DNA of 64,000 nt, from the NCBI GenBank assembly GCA_958496175.1, contig OY292280.1:17422001-17486000 (forward strand), written 5' to 3'. The notes below the pieces were generated by a model that made no database searches, was not told the origin of the DNA, and saw only the letters and a program-made list of their open reading frames with translations. The position numbers and the translations under genes were made by a program. The DNA comes from Sisyra terminalis (lineage: Eukaryota; Arthropoda; Insecta; Neuroptera; Sisyridae). This document shows, piece by piece, positions 8,199-20,465 of this stretch; position 1 is the stretch's first letter, and every line of letters begins with the position of its first letter.

Positions 8199-9637
8199 CG
8201 GGAGGCCTAAAAAACATATCCTGAAGTCAATTTTTTCGGTTTTTTTCTTTGGGGGGGGACCTCGAATTTTCGAATTTAGTGAAATGGGATTTCGGGAAGG
8301 GCTTAGTTACGCTCCGAGAAGCCTAAAAATCATTTTTAATTATACAATTTTTCATTTTTTTAGGCGAAAATTTTCCGGCAGAAATTCTGAAGAATCCCAA
8401 AAATAGGCCTAAATTGGCGATTTTTTTCACTTTTTCCAACTTCAAAGCCATTTGTAGCGATAACTATCGATCGTAGGTTAACGATAGTAGGCTCATTCGA
8501 TAGCGCTTGAATTACTCTATCGATGGTATAAATTTGGTCCCGGAAAAGCTTAAGGGGAAAAACTTTTTTTTTTCACTTCAGAGAAATTTTATTTCGTCGA
8601 CCAAATGTACGTCGACTTTTTTCAAAAAAATGTTTGTCGAATTTCTCGATGAAATTCACACCATAGCTATATTACGTTACGATCGAAACAAAAATCCAAT
8701 AAAACCTAAAGTTTTCGATATCGTTAATGGTTTTTTCGATATTTAAAATTCACCTATTGTGCTAGCTAATGCTATTTAAATACAAATTTGTTTTCGTGAA
8801 AAAAAGGATCAAGGACCTAAAAGTTTTCCAACAAATGCTTTTTATTTTTTGCATAGTGGTTAAGAATGGTTTAGTTTATAATATTCTACTTTAATTTAGT
8901 GAAGGAAAACATCCCTTATGTCCTTTTTATGCATTAGAAAATTGTCCTTCTTGAAAGTTTGAAACGATATTGCGGGTGTCTTTTGGCACACAGGACAAAA
9001 TTTTTTTCACATTATATTTCACTTGATAGCCTTAATTCACAAATCCGTTGAGAAAACTAGACCTCATAATGAAAAGTCACCTTCTTTAAATGACCAAATA
9101 TCAGTCGAATTTTTTCGCATAGACTTTCATCAATTTAATTTCCAGTTTCAATTTTCCAAAGATATACGTAACAAATGCTTTTTATTTTTTGCATAGTGGT
9201 TAAGAATGGTTTAGTTTATAATATTCAACTTTAATTTAGTGAAGGAAAACATCCCTTATGTCCTTTTTATGCATTAGAAAATTGTCCTTTTGGAAAGTTT
9301 GAAACGATATTGCGGGTGTCTTTTGGCACACAGGACAAAATAGATTTCCTATTATATTTCACTTGATAGCCTTAATTCAGAATCCGTTGAGAAAACTAGA
9401 CCTCATAATGAAAAGTCACCTTCTTTAAATGACCCAATATCAGTCAAATTTTTTTGCATAGACTTTCAAAAATTTAATTTCCAGTTTACATTTTCCAAAG
9501 ATATTCGTAACAAATGCTTTTTATTTTTTGCATAGTGGTTAAGAATGGTTTAGTTTATAATATTCTACTTTAATTTAGTGAAGGAAAACATCCCTTATGT
9601 CCTTTATATGCATTAGAAAATTGTCCTTTTTGAAAGT

Positions 9638-11329
9638 TTGAAACGTTATTGCGGGTGTCTTTTGGCACACAGGACAAATATTTTTTCACATTATATTTCA
9701 CTTGATAGCCTTAATTCAGAATCCGTTGAGAAAACTAGACCTCATAATGAAAAGTCACCTTCTTTAAATGACCCAATATCAGTCGAATTTTTTCGCTCAG
9801 ACTTTCAACAATTTAATTTCCAGTTTCAATTTTCCAAAGATATTCGTAACAAATGCTTTTTATTTTTTGCATAGTGGTTAAGAATGGTTTAGTTTATAAT
9901 ATTCTACTATAATTTAGTGAGGAAATCATCCCTTATGTCCTTTTTATGCATTAGAAAATTGTCCTTTTTGAAAGGTTGAATCGATATTGCGGGTGTCTTT
10001 TGGCACACAGGACAAAATTGATTTCCTATTATATTTCACTTGATAGCCTTAATTCAGAATCCGTTGAGAAAACTAGACCTCATAATGAAAAGTCACCTTC
10101 TTTAAATGACCCAATATCGGTCGAATTTTTTCGCATAGACTTTCATCAATTTAATTTCCAGTTTCAATTTTCAAAAGATATACGTAACAAATGCTTTTTA
10201 TTTTTGGCATAGTGGATAAGAATGGTTTAGTTTATAATATTCTACTTTAATTTAGTGAGGAAAACATCCCTTATGTCCTTTTTATGCATTAGAAAATTGT
10301 CCTTTTTGAAAGGTTGAATCGATATTGCGGGTGTCTTTTGGCACACAGGACAAAATTGATTTCCTATTATATTTCACTTGATAGCCTTAATTCAGAATCC
10401 GTTGAGAAAACTAGACCTCATAATGAAAAGTCACCTTCTTTAAATGACCCAATATCAGTCGAATTTTTTCGCATAGACTTTCATCAATTTAATTTCCAGT
10501 TTAAATTTTCCAAAGATATTCGTAACAAATGCTTTTTATTTTTTGCATAGTGGTTAAGAATGGTTTAGTTTATAATATTCTACTTTAATTTAGTGAAGGA
10601 AAACATCCCTTATGTCCTTTTTATGCATTAGAAAATTGTCCTTTTTGAAAGTTTGAAACGATATTGCGGGAGTCTTTTGGCACACAGGACAAAATTTTTT
10701 TCACATTATATTTCACTTGATAGCCTTAATTCAAAATCCGTTGAGAAAACTAGACCTCATAATGAAAAGTCACCTTCTTTAAATGACCCAATATCAGTCG
10801 AATTTTTTCGCATAGACTTTCATCAATTTAATTTCCAGTTTCAATTTTCCAAAGATATACGAAACAAATGCTTTTTATTTTTTGCATAGTGGTTAAGAAT
10901 GGTTTAGTTTATAAAATTCTACTTTAATTTAGTGAAGGAAAACATCCCTTATGTCCTTTATATGCATTAGAAAATTGTCCTTTTTGAAAGTTTGAAACGT
11001 TATTGCGGGTGTCTTTTGGCACACAGGACAAATATTTTTTCACATTATATTTCACTTGATAGCCTTAATTCAGAATCCGTTGAGAAAACTAGACCTCATA
11101 ATGAAAAGTCACCTTCTTTAAATGACCCAATATCAGTCGAATTTTTTCGCTCAGACTTTCAACAATTTAATTTCCAGTTTCAATTTTCCAAAGATATTCG
11201 TAACAAATGCTTTTTATTTTTTGCATAGTGGTTAAGAATGGTTTAGTTTATAATATTCTACTTTAATTTAGTGAGGAAAACATCCCTTATGTCCTTTTTA
11301 TGCATTAGAAAATTGTCCTTTTTGAAAGT
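9638..11329 (+). repeat. Four-monomer spaced duplicate in array 1 (monomers at 9638 and 10992)
   Basis: Monomers at 9638 and 10992 (1354 bases apart) share rare variants absent from most others: CCTTTATATGCATTAG in the linker, GAAACGTTATTG, ACAAATATTTTTTCAC and CGCTCAGAC. This points to a local four-monomer duplication or conversion. Confidence 0.7.
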
Positions 11330-13020
11330 TTGAAACGATATTGCGGGTGTCTTTTGGCACACAGGACAAAATTGTTTTCCTATTATATTTCACTTGATAG
11401 CCTTAATTCAGAATCCGTTGAGAAAACTAGACCTCATAATGAAAAGTCACCTTCTTTATATGACCCAATATCAGTCGAATTTTTTCGCATAGACATTCAT
11501 CAATTTAATTTCCAGTTTCTATTTTCCAAAGATGTACGTAACAAATGTTTTTTATTTTTTGCATAGTGGTTAAGAATGGTTTAGTTTATAATATTCAACT
11601 TTAATTTAGTGAAGGAAAACATCCCTTATGTCCTTTTAATGCATTAGAAAATTGTCCTTTTTGAAAGTTTGAAACGATATTGCGGGTGTCTTTTGGCACA
11701 CAGGACAAAATTGATTTCCTATTATATTTCACTTGATAGCCTTAATTCAGAATCCGTTGAGAAAACTAGACCTCATAATGAAAAGTCACCATCTTTAAAT
11801 GACCCAATATCAGTCGAATTTTTTCGCATAGACTTTCAACAATTTAATTTCCAGTTTCAATTTTCCAAAGATATACGTAACAAATGCTTTTTATTTTTTG
11901 CATAGAGGTTAAGAAGGTTTAGTTTATAATATTCATATTTAAATTAGTGAAGGAAATCATCCCTTATGTCCTTTTAATGCATTAGAAAATTGTCCTTTTT
12001 GAAAGTTTGAAACGATATTGCGGGTATCTTTTGGCACACAGGACGAAATTGATTTCCTATTATATTTCACTTGATAGCCATAATTCAGAATCCGTTGAGA
12101 AAACTAGACCTCATAATGAAAAGTCACCTTCTTTAAATGACCCAATATCAGTCGAATTTTTTCGCATAGACTTTCAAAAATTTAATTTCCAGTTTCAATT
12201 TTCCAAAGATATACGTAACAAATGCTTTTTATTTTTTGCATAGTGGTTAAGAATGGTTTAGTTTATAATATTCAACTTTAATTTAGTGAGGAAAACATCC
12301 CTTATGTCCTTTTTATGCATTAGAAAATTGTCCTTTTTGAAAGTTTGAAACGATATTGCGGGTGTCTTTTGGCTCACAGGACAAAATTATTTTTCTATTA
12401 TATTTCACTAGATAGCCTTAATTCAAAATCCGTTGAGAAATCTAGAACTCATAATGAAAAGTCACCTTCTTTAAGTGACCCAATATCAGTCGAATTTTTT
12501 CGCATAGACATTCAACAATTTAATTTCCTGTTTCAATTTTCCAAAGATATACGTAACAAATGCTTTTTATTTTTTGCATAGGGGTTAAGAATGGTTTAGT
12601 TTATAATATTCAACTTTAATTTAGTGAGGAAAACATCCTTTATGTCCTTTTTATGCATTAGAAAATTGTCCTTTTTGAAAGTTTGAAACGATATTGCGGG
12701 TGTCTTTTGGCACACAGGACAAAATTGTTTTCCTATTATATTTCACTTGATAGCCTTAATTCAAAATCCGTTGAGAAAACTAGACCTCATAATGAAAAGT
12801 CACCTTCTTTAAATGACCCAATATCAGTCGAATTTTTTCGCATAGACTTTCAACAATTTAATTTCCAGTTTCAATTTTCCAAAGATATACGTAACAAATG
12901 CTTTTTATTTTTTGCATAGTGGTTAAGAATGGTTTAGTTTATAATATTCATCTTTAAATTAGTGAGGAAAACATCCCTTATGTCCTTTTTATGCATTAAA
13001 TAATTGTCCTTTTTGAAAGT

Positions 13021-16000
13021 ATGAAACGATATTGCGGGTGTCTTTTGGCACACAGGACAAAATTTGTTTCCTATTATATTTCACTTGATAGCCTTAATTC
13101 AAAATCCGTTGAGAAAACTAGACCTCATAATGAAAAGTCACGTTCTTTAAGTGACCCAATATCAGTCGAATTTTTTCGCTTAGACTTTCAACAATTTAAT
13201 TTCCTGTTTCAATTTTCCAAAGATATACGTAACAAATGCTTTTTATTTTTTGCATAGTGGTTAAGAATGGTTTAGTTTATAATATTCAACTTTAATTTAG
13301 TGAGGAAAACATCCCTTATGTCCTTTTTATGCATTAGAAAATTGTCCTTTTTGAAAGTTTGAAACGATATTGCGGGTGTCTTTTGGCACACAGGACAAAA
13401 TTGATTTCCTATTATATTTCACTTGATAGCCTTAATTCAGAATCCGTTGAGAAAACTAGACCTCATAATGAAAAGTCACCTTCTTTAAATGACCCAATAT
13501 CAGTCGAATTTTTTCGCATAGACTTTCAAAAATTTAATTTCCAATTTCAATTTTCCAAAGATATACGTAACAAATGCTTTTTATTTTTTGCATAGTGGTT
13601 AAGAATGGTTTAGTTTATAATATTCTACTTTAATTTAGTGAAGGAAAACATCCCTTATGTCCTTTTTACGCATTAGAAAGTTGTCCTTTTTGAATGTGTG
13701 AAACGATATTGCGGGTGTCTTTTGGCACACAGGACAAAATTTTATTCCTATTATATTTCACTTGATAGCCTTAATTCAAAATCCGTTGAGAAAACTAGAC
13801 CTCATAATGAAAAGTCACCTTCTTTAAATGACCCAATATCAGACGAATTTTTTCGCATAGACTTTCAACAATTTAATTTCCAGTTTCAAATTTCCAAAGA
13901 TATCCGTAACAAATGCTTTTTATTTTTTGCATAGTGGTTAAGAATGGTTTAGTTTATAATATTCAACTTTAATTTAGTGAGGAAAACATCCCTTATGTTC
14001 TTTTTATGCATTAGAAAATTGTCCTTTTTGAAAGTTAGAAACGATATTGCGGGTGTCATTTGGCACACAGGACAAAATTGATTTCCTATTATATTTCACT
14101 TGATAGCCTTAATTCAGAATCCGTTGAGAAAACTAGACCTCATAATGAAAAGTCACCTTCTTTAAATGACCCAATATCAGTCAAATTTTTTCGCATAGAC
14201 TTTCAAAAATTTAATTTCCAGTTTCAATTTTCCAAAGATATACGTAACAAATGCTTTTTATTTTTTGCATAGTGGTTAAGAATGGTTTAGTTTATAATAT
14301 TCAACTTTAATTTAGAGAGGAAAACATCCCTTATGTCCTTTTTATGCATTAGAAATTTGTCCTTTTTGAAAGTTTGAAACGATATTGCGGGTGTCTTTTG
14401 GCATACAGGACAAAATTGATTTCCTATTATATTTCACTTGATAGCCTTAATTCAAAATCCGTTGAGAAAACTAGACCTCATAATGAAAAGTCACCTTCTT
14501 TAAGTGACCCAATATCAGTCGAATTTTTTCGCTTAGACTTTCAACAATTTAATTTCCAGTTTCAATTTTCCAAAGATATACGTAACAAATGCTTTTTATT
14601 TTTTGCATAGTGGTTAAGAATGGTTTAGTTTATAATATTCAACTTTAATTTAGTGAGGAAAACATCCCTTATGTCCTTTTTATGCATTAGAAAATTGTCC
14701 TTTTTGAAAGTTTGAAACGATATTGCGGGTGTCTTTTGGCACACAGGATAAAATTGTTTTCCTATTATATTTCACTTGATAGCCTTGATTCAAAATCCGT
14801 TGAGAAAACTAGACCTCATAATGAAAAGTCACCTTCTTTAAATGACCCAATATCAGTCGAATTTTTCGCATAGACTTTCAACAATTTAATTTCCAGTTTC
14901 AATTTTCCAAAGATATACGTAACAAATGCTTTTTATTTTTTGCATAGTGGTTAAGAATGGTTTAGTTTATAATATTCAACTTTAATTTAGTGAGGAAAAC
15001 ATCCCTTATGTCCTTTTTATGCATTAAATAATTGTCCTTTTTGAAAGTATGAAACGATATTGCGGGTGTCTTTTGGCACACAGGACAAATTTTTTTTCCT
15101 ATTATATTTCACTTGATAGCCTTAATTCAAAATCCGTTGAGAAAACTAGACCTCATAATGAAAAGTCACGTTCTTTAAGTGACCCAATATCAGTCGAATT
15201 TTTTCGCTTAGACTTTCAACAATTTAATTTCCTGTTTCAATTTTCCAAAGATATACGTAACAAATGCTTTTTATTTTTTGCATAGTGGTTAAGAATGGTT
15301 TAGTTTATAATATTCAACTTTAATTTAGTGAGGAAAACATCCCTTATGTCCTTTTTATGCATTAGAAAATTGTCCTTTTTGAAAGTTTGAAACGATATTG
15401 CGGGTGTCTTTTGGCACACAGGACAAAATTGATTTCCTATTATATTTCACTTGATAGCCTTAATTCAGAATCCGTTGAGAAAACTAGACCTCATAATGAA
15501 AAGTCACCTTCTTTAAATGACCCAATATCAGTCGAATTTTTTCGCATAGACTTTCAAAAATTTAATTTCCAATTTCAATTTTCCACAGATATACGTAACA
15601 AATGCTTTTTATTTTTTGCATAGTGGTTAAGAATGGTTTAGTTTATAATATTCTACTTTAATTTAGTGAAGGAAAACATCCCTTATGTCCTTTTTACGCA
15701 TTAGAAAGTTGTCCTTTTTGAATGTGTGAAACGATATTGCGGGTGTCTTTTGGCACACAGGACAAAATTTTATTCCTATTATATTTCACTTGATAGCCTT
15801 AATTCAAAATCCGTTGAGAAAACTAGACCTCATAATGAAAAGTCACCTTCTTTAAATGACCCAATATCAGACGAATTTTTTCGCATAGACTTTCAACAAT
15901 TTAATTTCCAGTTTCAAATTTCCAAAGATATCCGTAACAAATGCTTTTTATTTTTTGCATAGTGGTTAAGAATGGTTTAGTTTATAATATTCTACTTTAA

Positions 16001-16064
16001 TTTAGTGAAGGAAAACATCCCTTATGTCCTATATATGCATTAGAAAATTGTCCTTTTTGAAAGT
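13021..16064 (+). repeat. Six-monomer higher-order repeat in array 1 (period 2028 bp)
   Basis: Monomers at 13021, 13359 and 13698 correspond to 15049, 15387 and 15726. Shared rare variants include the GCATTAAATAATTG linker with an ATG in place of TTG, CACGTTCTTTAAGTG, and the ACGCATTAGAAAG ... GAATGTGTG linker with ATCAGACGAA. The intervening three monomers are less alike. Confidence 0.75.
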
Positions 16065-18434
16065 TTGAAACGATATTGCGGGTGTCTTTTGGCACACAGG
16101 ACAAAATTTTTTTCCTTTTATATTTCACTTGAAAGCCTTAATTCAGAATCCGTTGAGAAAACTAGACCTCATAATGAAAAGTCACCTTCTTTAAATGACC
16201 CAATATCAGTCGAATTTTTTCGCATAGACTTTCATCAATTTAATTTCCAGTTTCAATTTTCCAAAGATGTACGTAACAAATGCTTTTTATTTTTTGCATA
16301 GTGGTTAAAAATGGTTTAGTTTATAATATTCTACTTTAATTTAGTGAAGGAAAACATCCCTTATGTCCTTTTTATGCATTAGAAAATTGTCCTTTTTGAA
16401 AGTTTGAAACGATATTGCGGGTGTCTTTTGGCACACAGGACAAAATTGATTTCCTATTATATTTCACTTGATAGCCTTAATTCAGAATCCGTTGAGAAAA
16501 CTAGACCTCATAATGAAAAGTCACCTTCTTTAAATGACCCAATATCAGTCGAATTTTTTCGCATAGACTTTCATCAATTTAATTTCCAGTTTCAATTTTC
16601 CAAAGATATACGTAACAAATGCTTTTTATTTTTTGCATAGTGGTTAAGAATGGTTTAGTTTATAACATTCAACTTTAATTTAGTGAAGGAAAACATCCCT
16701 TATGTCCTTTTAATGCACTAGAAAATTGTCCTTTTTGAAAGTTTGAAACGATATTGCGGGTGTCGTTTGGCACACAGGACAAAATTGATTTCCTATTATA
16801 TTTCACTTGATAGCCTTAATTCAGAATCCGTTGAGAAAACTAGACCTCATAATGAAAAGTCACCTTCATTAAATGACCCAATATCAGTCGAATTTTTTCG
16901 CATAGACTTTCAACAATTTAATTTCCAGTTTCAATTTTCCAAAGATATACGTAACAAATGCTTTTTATTTTTTGCATAGTGGTTAAGAATGGTTTAGTTT
17001 ATAATATTAAACTTTAATTTAGTGAGGAAAACATCCCTTATGTCCTTTTTATGCATTAAAAAATTGTCCTTTTTGAAAGTATGAAACGATATTGCGGGTG
17101 TCTTTTGGCACACAGGACAAAATTTTTTTCCTATTATATTTCACTTGATAGCCTTAATTCAAAATCCGTTGAGAAAACTAGACCTCATAATGAAAAGTCA
17201 CCTTCTTTAAGTGACCCAATATCTGTCGAATTTTTTCGCTTAGACTTTCAACAATTTAATTTCCAGTTTCAATTTTCCAAAGATATACGTAACAAATGCT
17301 TTTTATTTTTTGCATAGTGGTTAAGAATGGTTTAGTTTATAATATTCAACTTTAATTTAGTGAGGAAAACATCCCTTATGTCCTTCTTATGCATTAGAAA
17401 ATTTTCCTTTTTGAAAGTTTGAAACGATATTGCGGGTGTCTTTTGGCACACAGGACAAATATTTTTTCACATTATATTTCACTTGATAGCCTTAATTCAA
17501 AATCCGTTGAGAAAACTAGACCTCATAATGAAAAGTCACCTTCTTTAAATGATCCAATATCAGTCGAATTTTTTCGCATAGACTTTCATCAATTTAATTT
17601 CCAGTTTCAATTTTCCAAAGATATACGTAACAAATGCTTTTTATTTTTTGCATAGTGATTAAGAATGGTTTAGTTTATAATATTCTACTTTAATTTAGTG
17701 AGGAAAACATCCCTTATGTCCTTTTTATGCATTAGAAAATTGTCCTTTTTGAAAGTTTGAAACGATATTGCGGGAGTCTTTTGGCACACAGGACAAAATT
17801 GATTTCCTATTATATTTCACTTGATAGCCTTAATTCAGAATCCGTTGAGAAAACTAGACCTCATAATGAAAAGTCACCTTCTTTAAATGATCCAATATCA
17901 GTCGAATTTTTTCGCATAGACTTTCAACAATTTAATTTCCAGTTTCAATTTTCCAAAGATATACGTAACAAATGCTATTTATTTTTTGCATAGTGGTTAA
18001 GAATGGTTTAGTTTATAATATTCAACTTTAATTTAGTGAAGGAAAACATCCCTTATGTCCTTTTTATGCATTAGAAAATTGTCCTTTTTGAAAGTTTGAA
18101 ACGATATTGCGGGTGTCTTTTGGCACACAGGACAAAATTTTTTTCACATTATATTTCACTTGATAGCCTTAATTCAAAATCCGTTGAGAAAACTAGACCT
18201 CATAATGAAAAGTCACCCTCATTAAATGACCCAATATCAGTCGAATTTTTTCGCATAGACTTTCATCAATTTAATTTCCAATTTCAATTTTCCAAAGATA
18301 TTCGAAACAAATGCTTTTTATTTATTGCATAGTGGTTAAGAATGGTTTAGTTTATAATATTCAACTTTAATTTTGTGAAGGAAAACATCCCTTATGTCCT
18401 TTTTATGCATTAGAAAATTGTCCTTTTTGAAAGT

Positions 18435-20465
18435 TTGAAACGATATTGCGGGTGTCTTTTGGCACACAGGACAAAATTTTTTTCCTTTTATATTTCACTT
18501 GATAGCCTTAATTCAGAATCCGTTGAGAAAACTAGACCTCATAATGAAAAGTCACCTTCTTTAAATGACCCAATATCAGTCGAATTTTTTCGCATAGACT
18601 TTCATCAATTTAATTTCCAGTTTCTATTTTCCAAAGATATACGAAACAAATGCTTTTTATTTTTTGCATAGTGGTTAAGAATGGATTAGTTTATAATATT
18701 CTACTTTAATTTAGTGAAGGAAAACATCCCTTATGTCCTTTATATGCATTAGAAAATTGTCCTTTTTGAAAGTTTGAAACGTTATTGCGGGTGTCTTTTG
18801 GCACACAGGACAAAATTTTTTTCCTTTTATATTTCACTTGATAGCCTTAATTCAGAATCCGTTGAGAAAACTAGACCTCATAATGAAAAGTCACCTTCTT
18901 TAAATGACCCAATATCAGTCGAATTTTTTCGCATAGACTTTCATCAATTTAATTTCCAGTTTCAATTTTCCCAAGATGTACGTAACAAATGCTTTTTATT
19001 TTTGGCATAGTGGTTAAGAATGGTTTAGTTTATAATATTCTACTTTAATTTAGTGAGGAAAACATCCCTTATGTCCTTTTTATGCATTAGAAAATTGTCC
19101 TTTTTGAAAGTTTGAAACGATATTGCGGGTGTCTTTTGGCACACAGGACAAGATTGATTTCCTATTATATTTCACTTTATAGCCTTAATTCAGAATCCGT
19201 TGAGAAAACTAGACCTCATAATGAAAAGTCACCTTCTTTAAATGACCCAATATCAGACGAATTTTTTCGCATAGACTTTCATCAATTTAATTTCCAGTTT
19301 CAATTTTCCAAAGATATACGTAACAAATGCTTTTTATTTTTTGCATAGTGGTTAAGAATGGTTTAGTTTATAATATTCTACTTTAATTTTGTGAAGGAAA
19401 ACATCCCTTATGTCCTTTTTATGCATTAGAAAATTGTCCTTTTTGAAAGTTTGAAACGATATTGCGGGTGTCTTTTGGCACACAGGACAAAATTTTTTTC
19501 CTTTTATATTTCACTTGATAGCCTTAATTCAGAATCCGTTGAGAAAACTAGACCTCATAATGAAAAGTCACCTTCTTTAAATGACCCAATATCAGTCGAA
19601 TTTTTTCGCATAGACTTTCATCAATTTAATTTCCAGTTTCTATTTTCCAAAGATATACGAAACAAATGCTTTTTATTTTTTGCATAGTGGTTAAGAATGG
19701 ATTAGTTTATAATATTCTACTTTAATTTAGTGAAGGAAAACATCCCTTATGTCCTTTATATGCATTAGAAAATTGTCCTTTTTGAAAGTTTGAAACGTTA
19801 TTGCGGGTGTCTTTTGGCACACAGGACAAAATTTTTTTCCTTTTATATTTCACTTGATAGCCTTAATTCAGAATCCGTTGAGAAAACTAGACCTCATAAT
19901 GAAAAGTCACCTTCTTTAAATGACCCAATATCAGTCGAATTTTTTCGCATAGACTTTCATCAATTTAATTTCCAGTTTCAATTTTCCCAAGATGTACGTA
20001 ACAAATGCTTTTTATTTTTGGCATAGTGGTTAAGAATGGTTTAGTTTATAATATTCTACTTTAATTTAGTGAGGAAAACATCCCTTATGTCCTTTTTATG
20101 CATTAGAAAATTGTCCTTTTTGAAAGTTTGAAACGATATTGCGGGTGTCTTTTGGCACACAGGACAAGATTGATTTCCTATTATATTTCACTTTATAGCC
20201 TTAATTCAGAATCCGTTGAGAAAACTAGACCTCATAATGAAAAGTCACCTTCTTTAAATGACCCAATATCAGACGAATTTTTTCGCATAGACTTTCATCA
20301 ATTTAATTTCCAGTTTCAATTTTCCAAAGATATACGTAACAAATGCTTTTTATTTTTTGCATAGTGGTTAAGAATGGTTTAGTTTATAATATTCTACTTT
20401 AATTTAGTGAAGAAAACATCCCTTATGTCCTTTTTATGCATTAGAAAATTGTCCTTTTTGAAAGT
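18435..20465 (+). repeat. Three-monomer higher-order repeat in array 1 (period 1016 bp)
   Basis: Monomers 18435, 18774 and 19112 are repeated at 19451, 19790 and 20128. Shared diagnostics are AATGGATTAGTT, GTTATTGCGGG with TTTTCCCAAGATG, and ACAAGATTGATT with CACTTTATAGCC. The two blocks look virtually identical, so this duplication is recent. Confidence 0.85.

Larger units (their letters stand above)
7441..8830 (+). repeat. Arm repeat of copy 2 (subtype R), fused to satellite array 1
   Basis: The arm begins with the tandem donors (7451-7466) and a perfect hairpin TTCGATA-GAT-TATCGAA (7476-7492). It then has the tRNA-like sequence (7811-7886), two acceptor-like CAG sites (7926, 7965), the CRE cluster (8074-8198), a G-run and the CGAT-rich zone. 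It stops at TTTTCCAA (8831), where palindrome arms would continue to the spacer, and joins mid-monomer satellite. Both sides share only AA, as in an illegitimate or microhomology junction. Confidence 0.9.

Noticed and set aside
8950..8970. CENP-B box at CGATATTGCGGG
   Set aside because: The CGGG end fits, but the required TTCG and central A are missing at the right spacing.
8831..9169. Monomer as a dimer of two ~169-bp units
   Set aside because: Half-monomers show no visible similarity beyond short AT-rich words, so the period of twice 169 is taken as coincidence.
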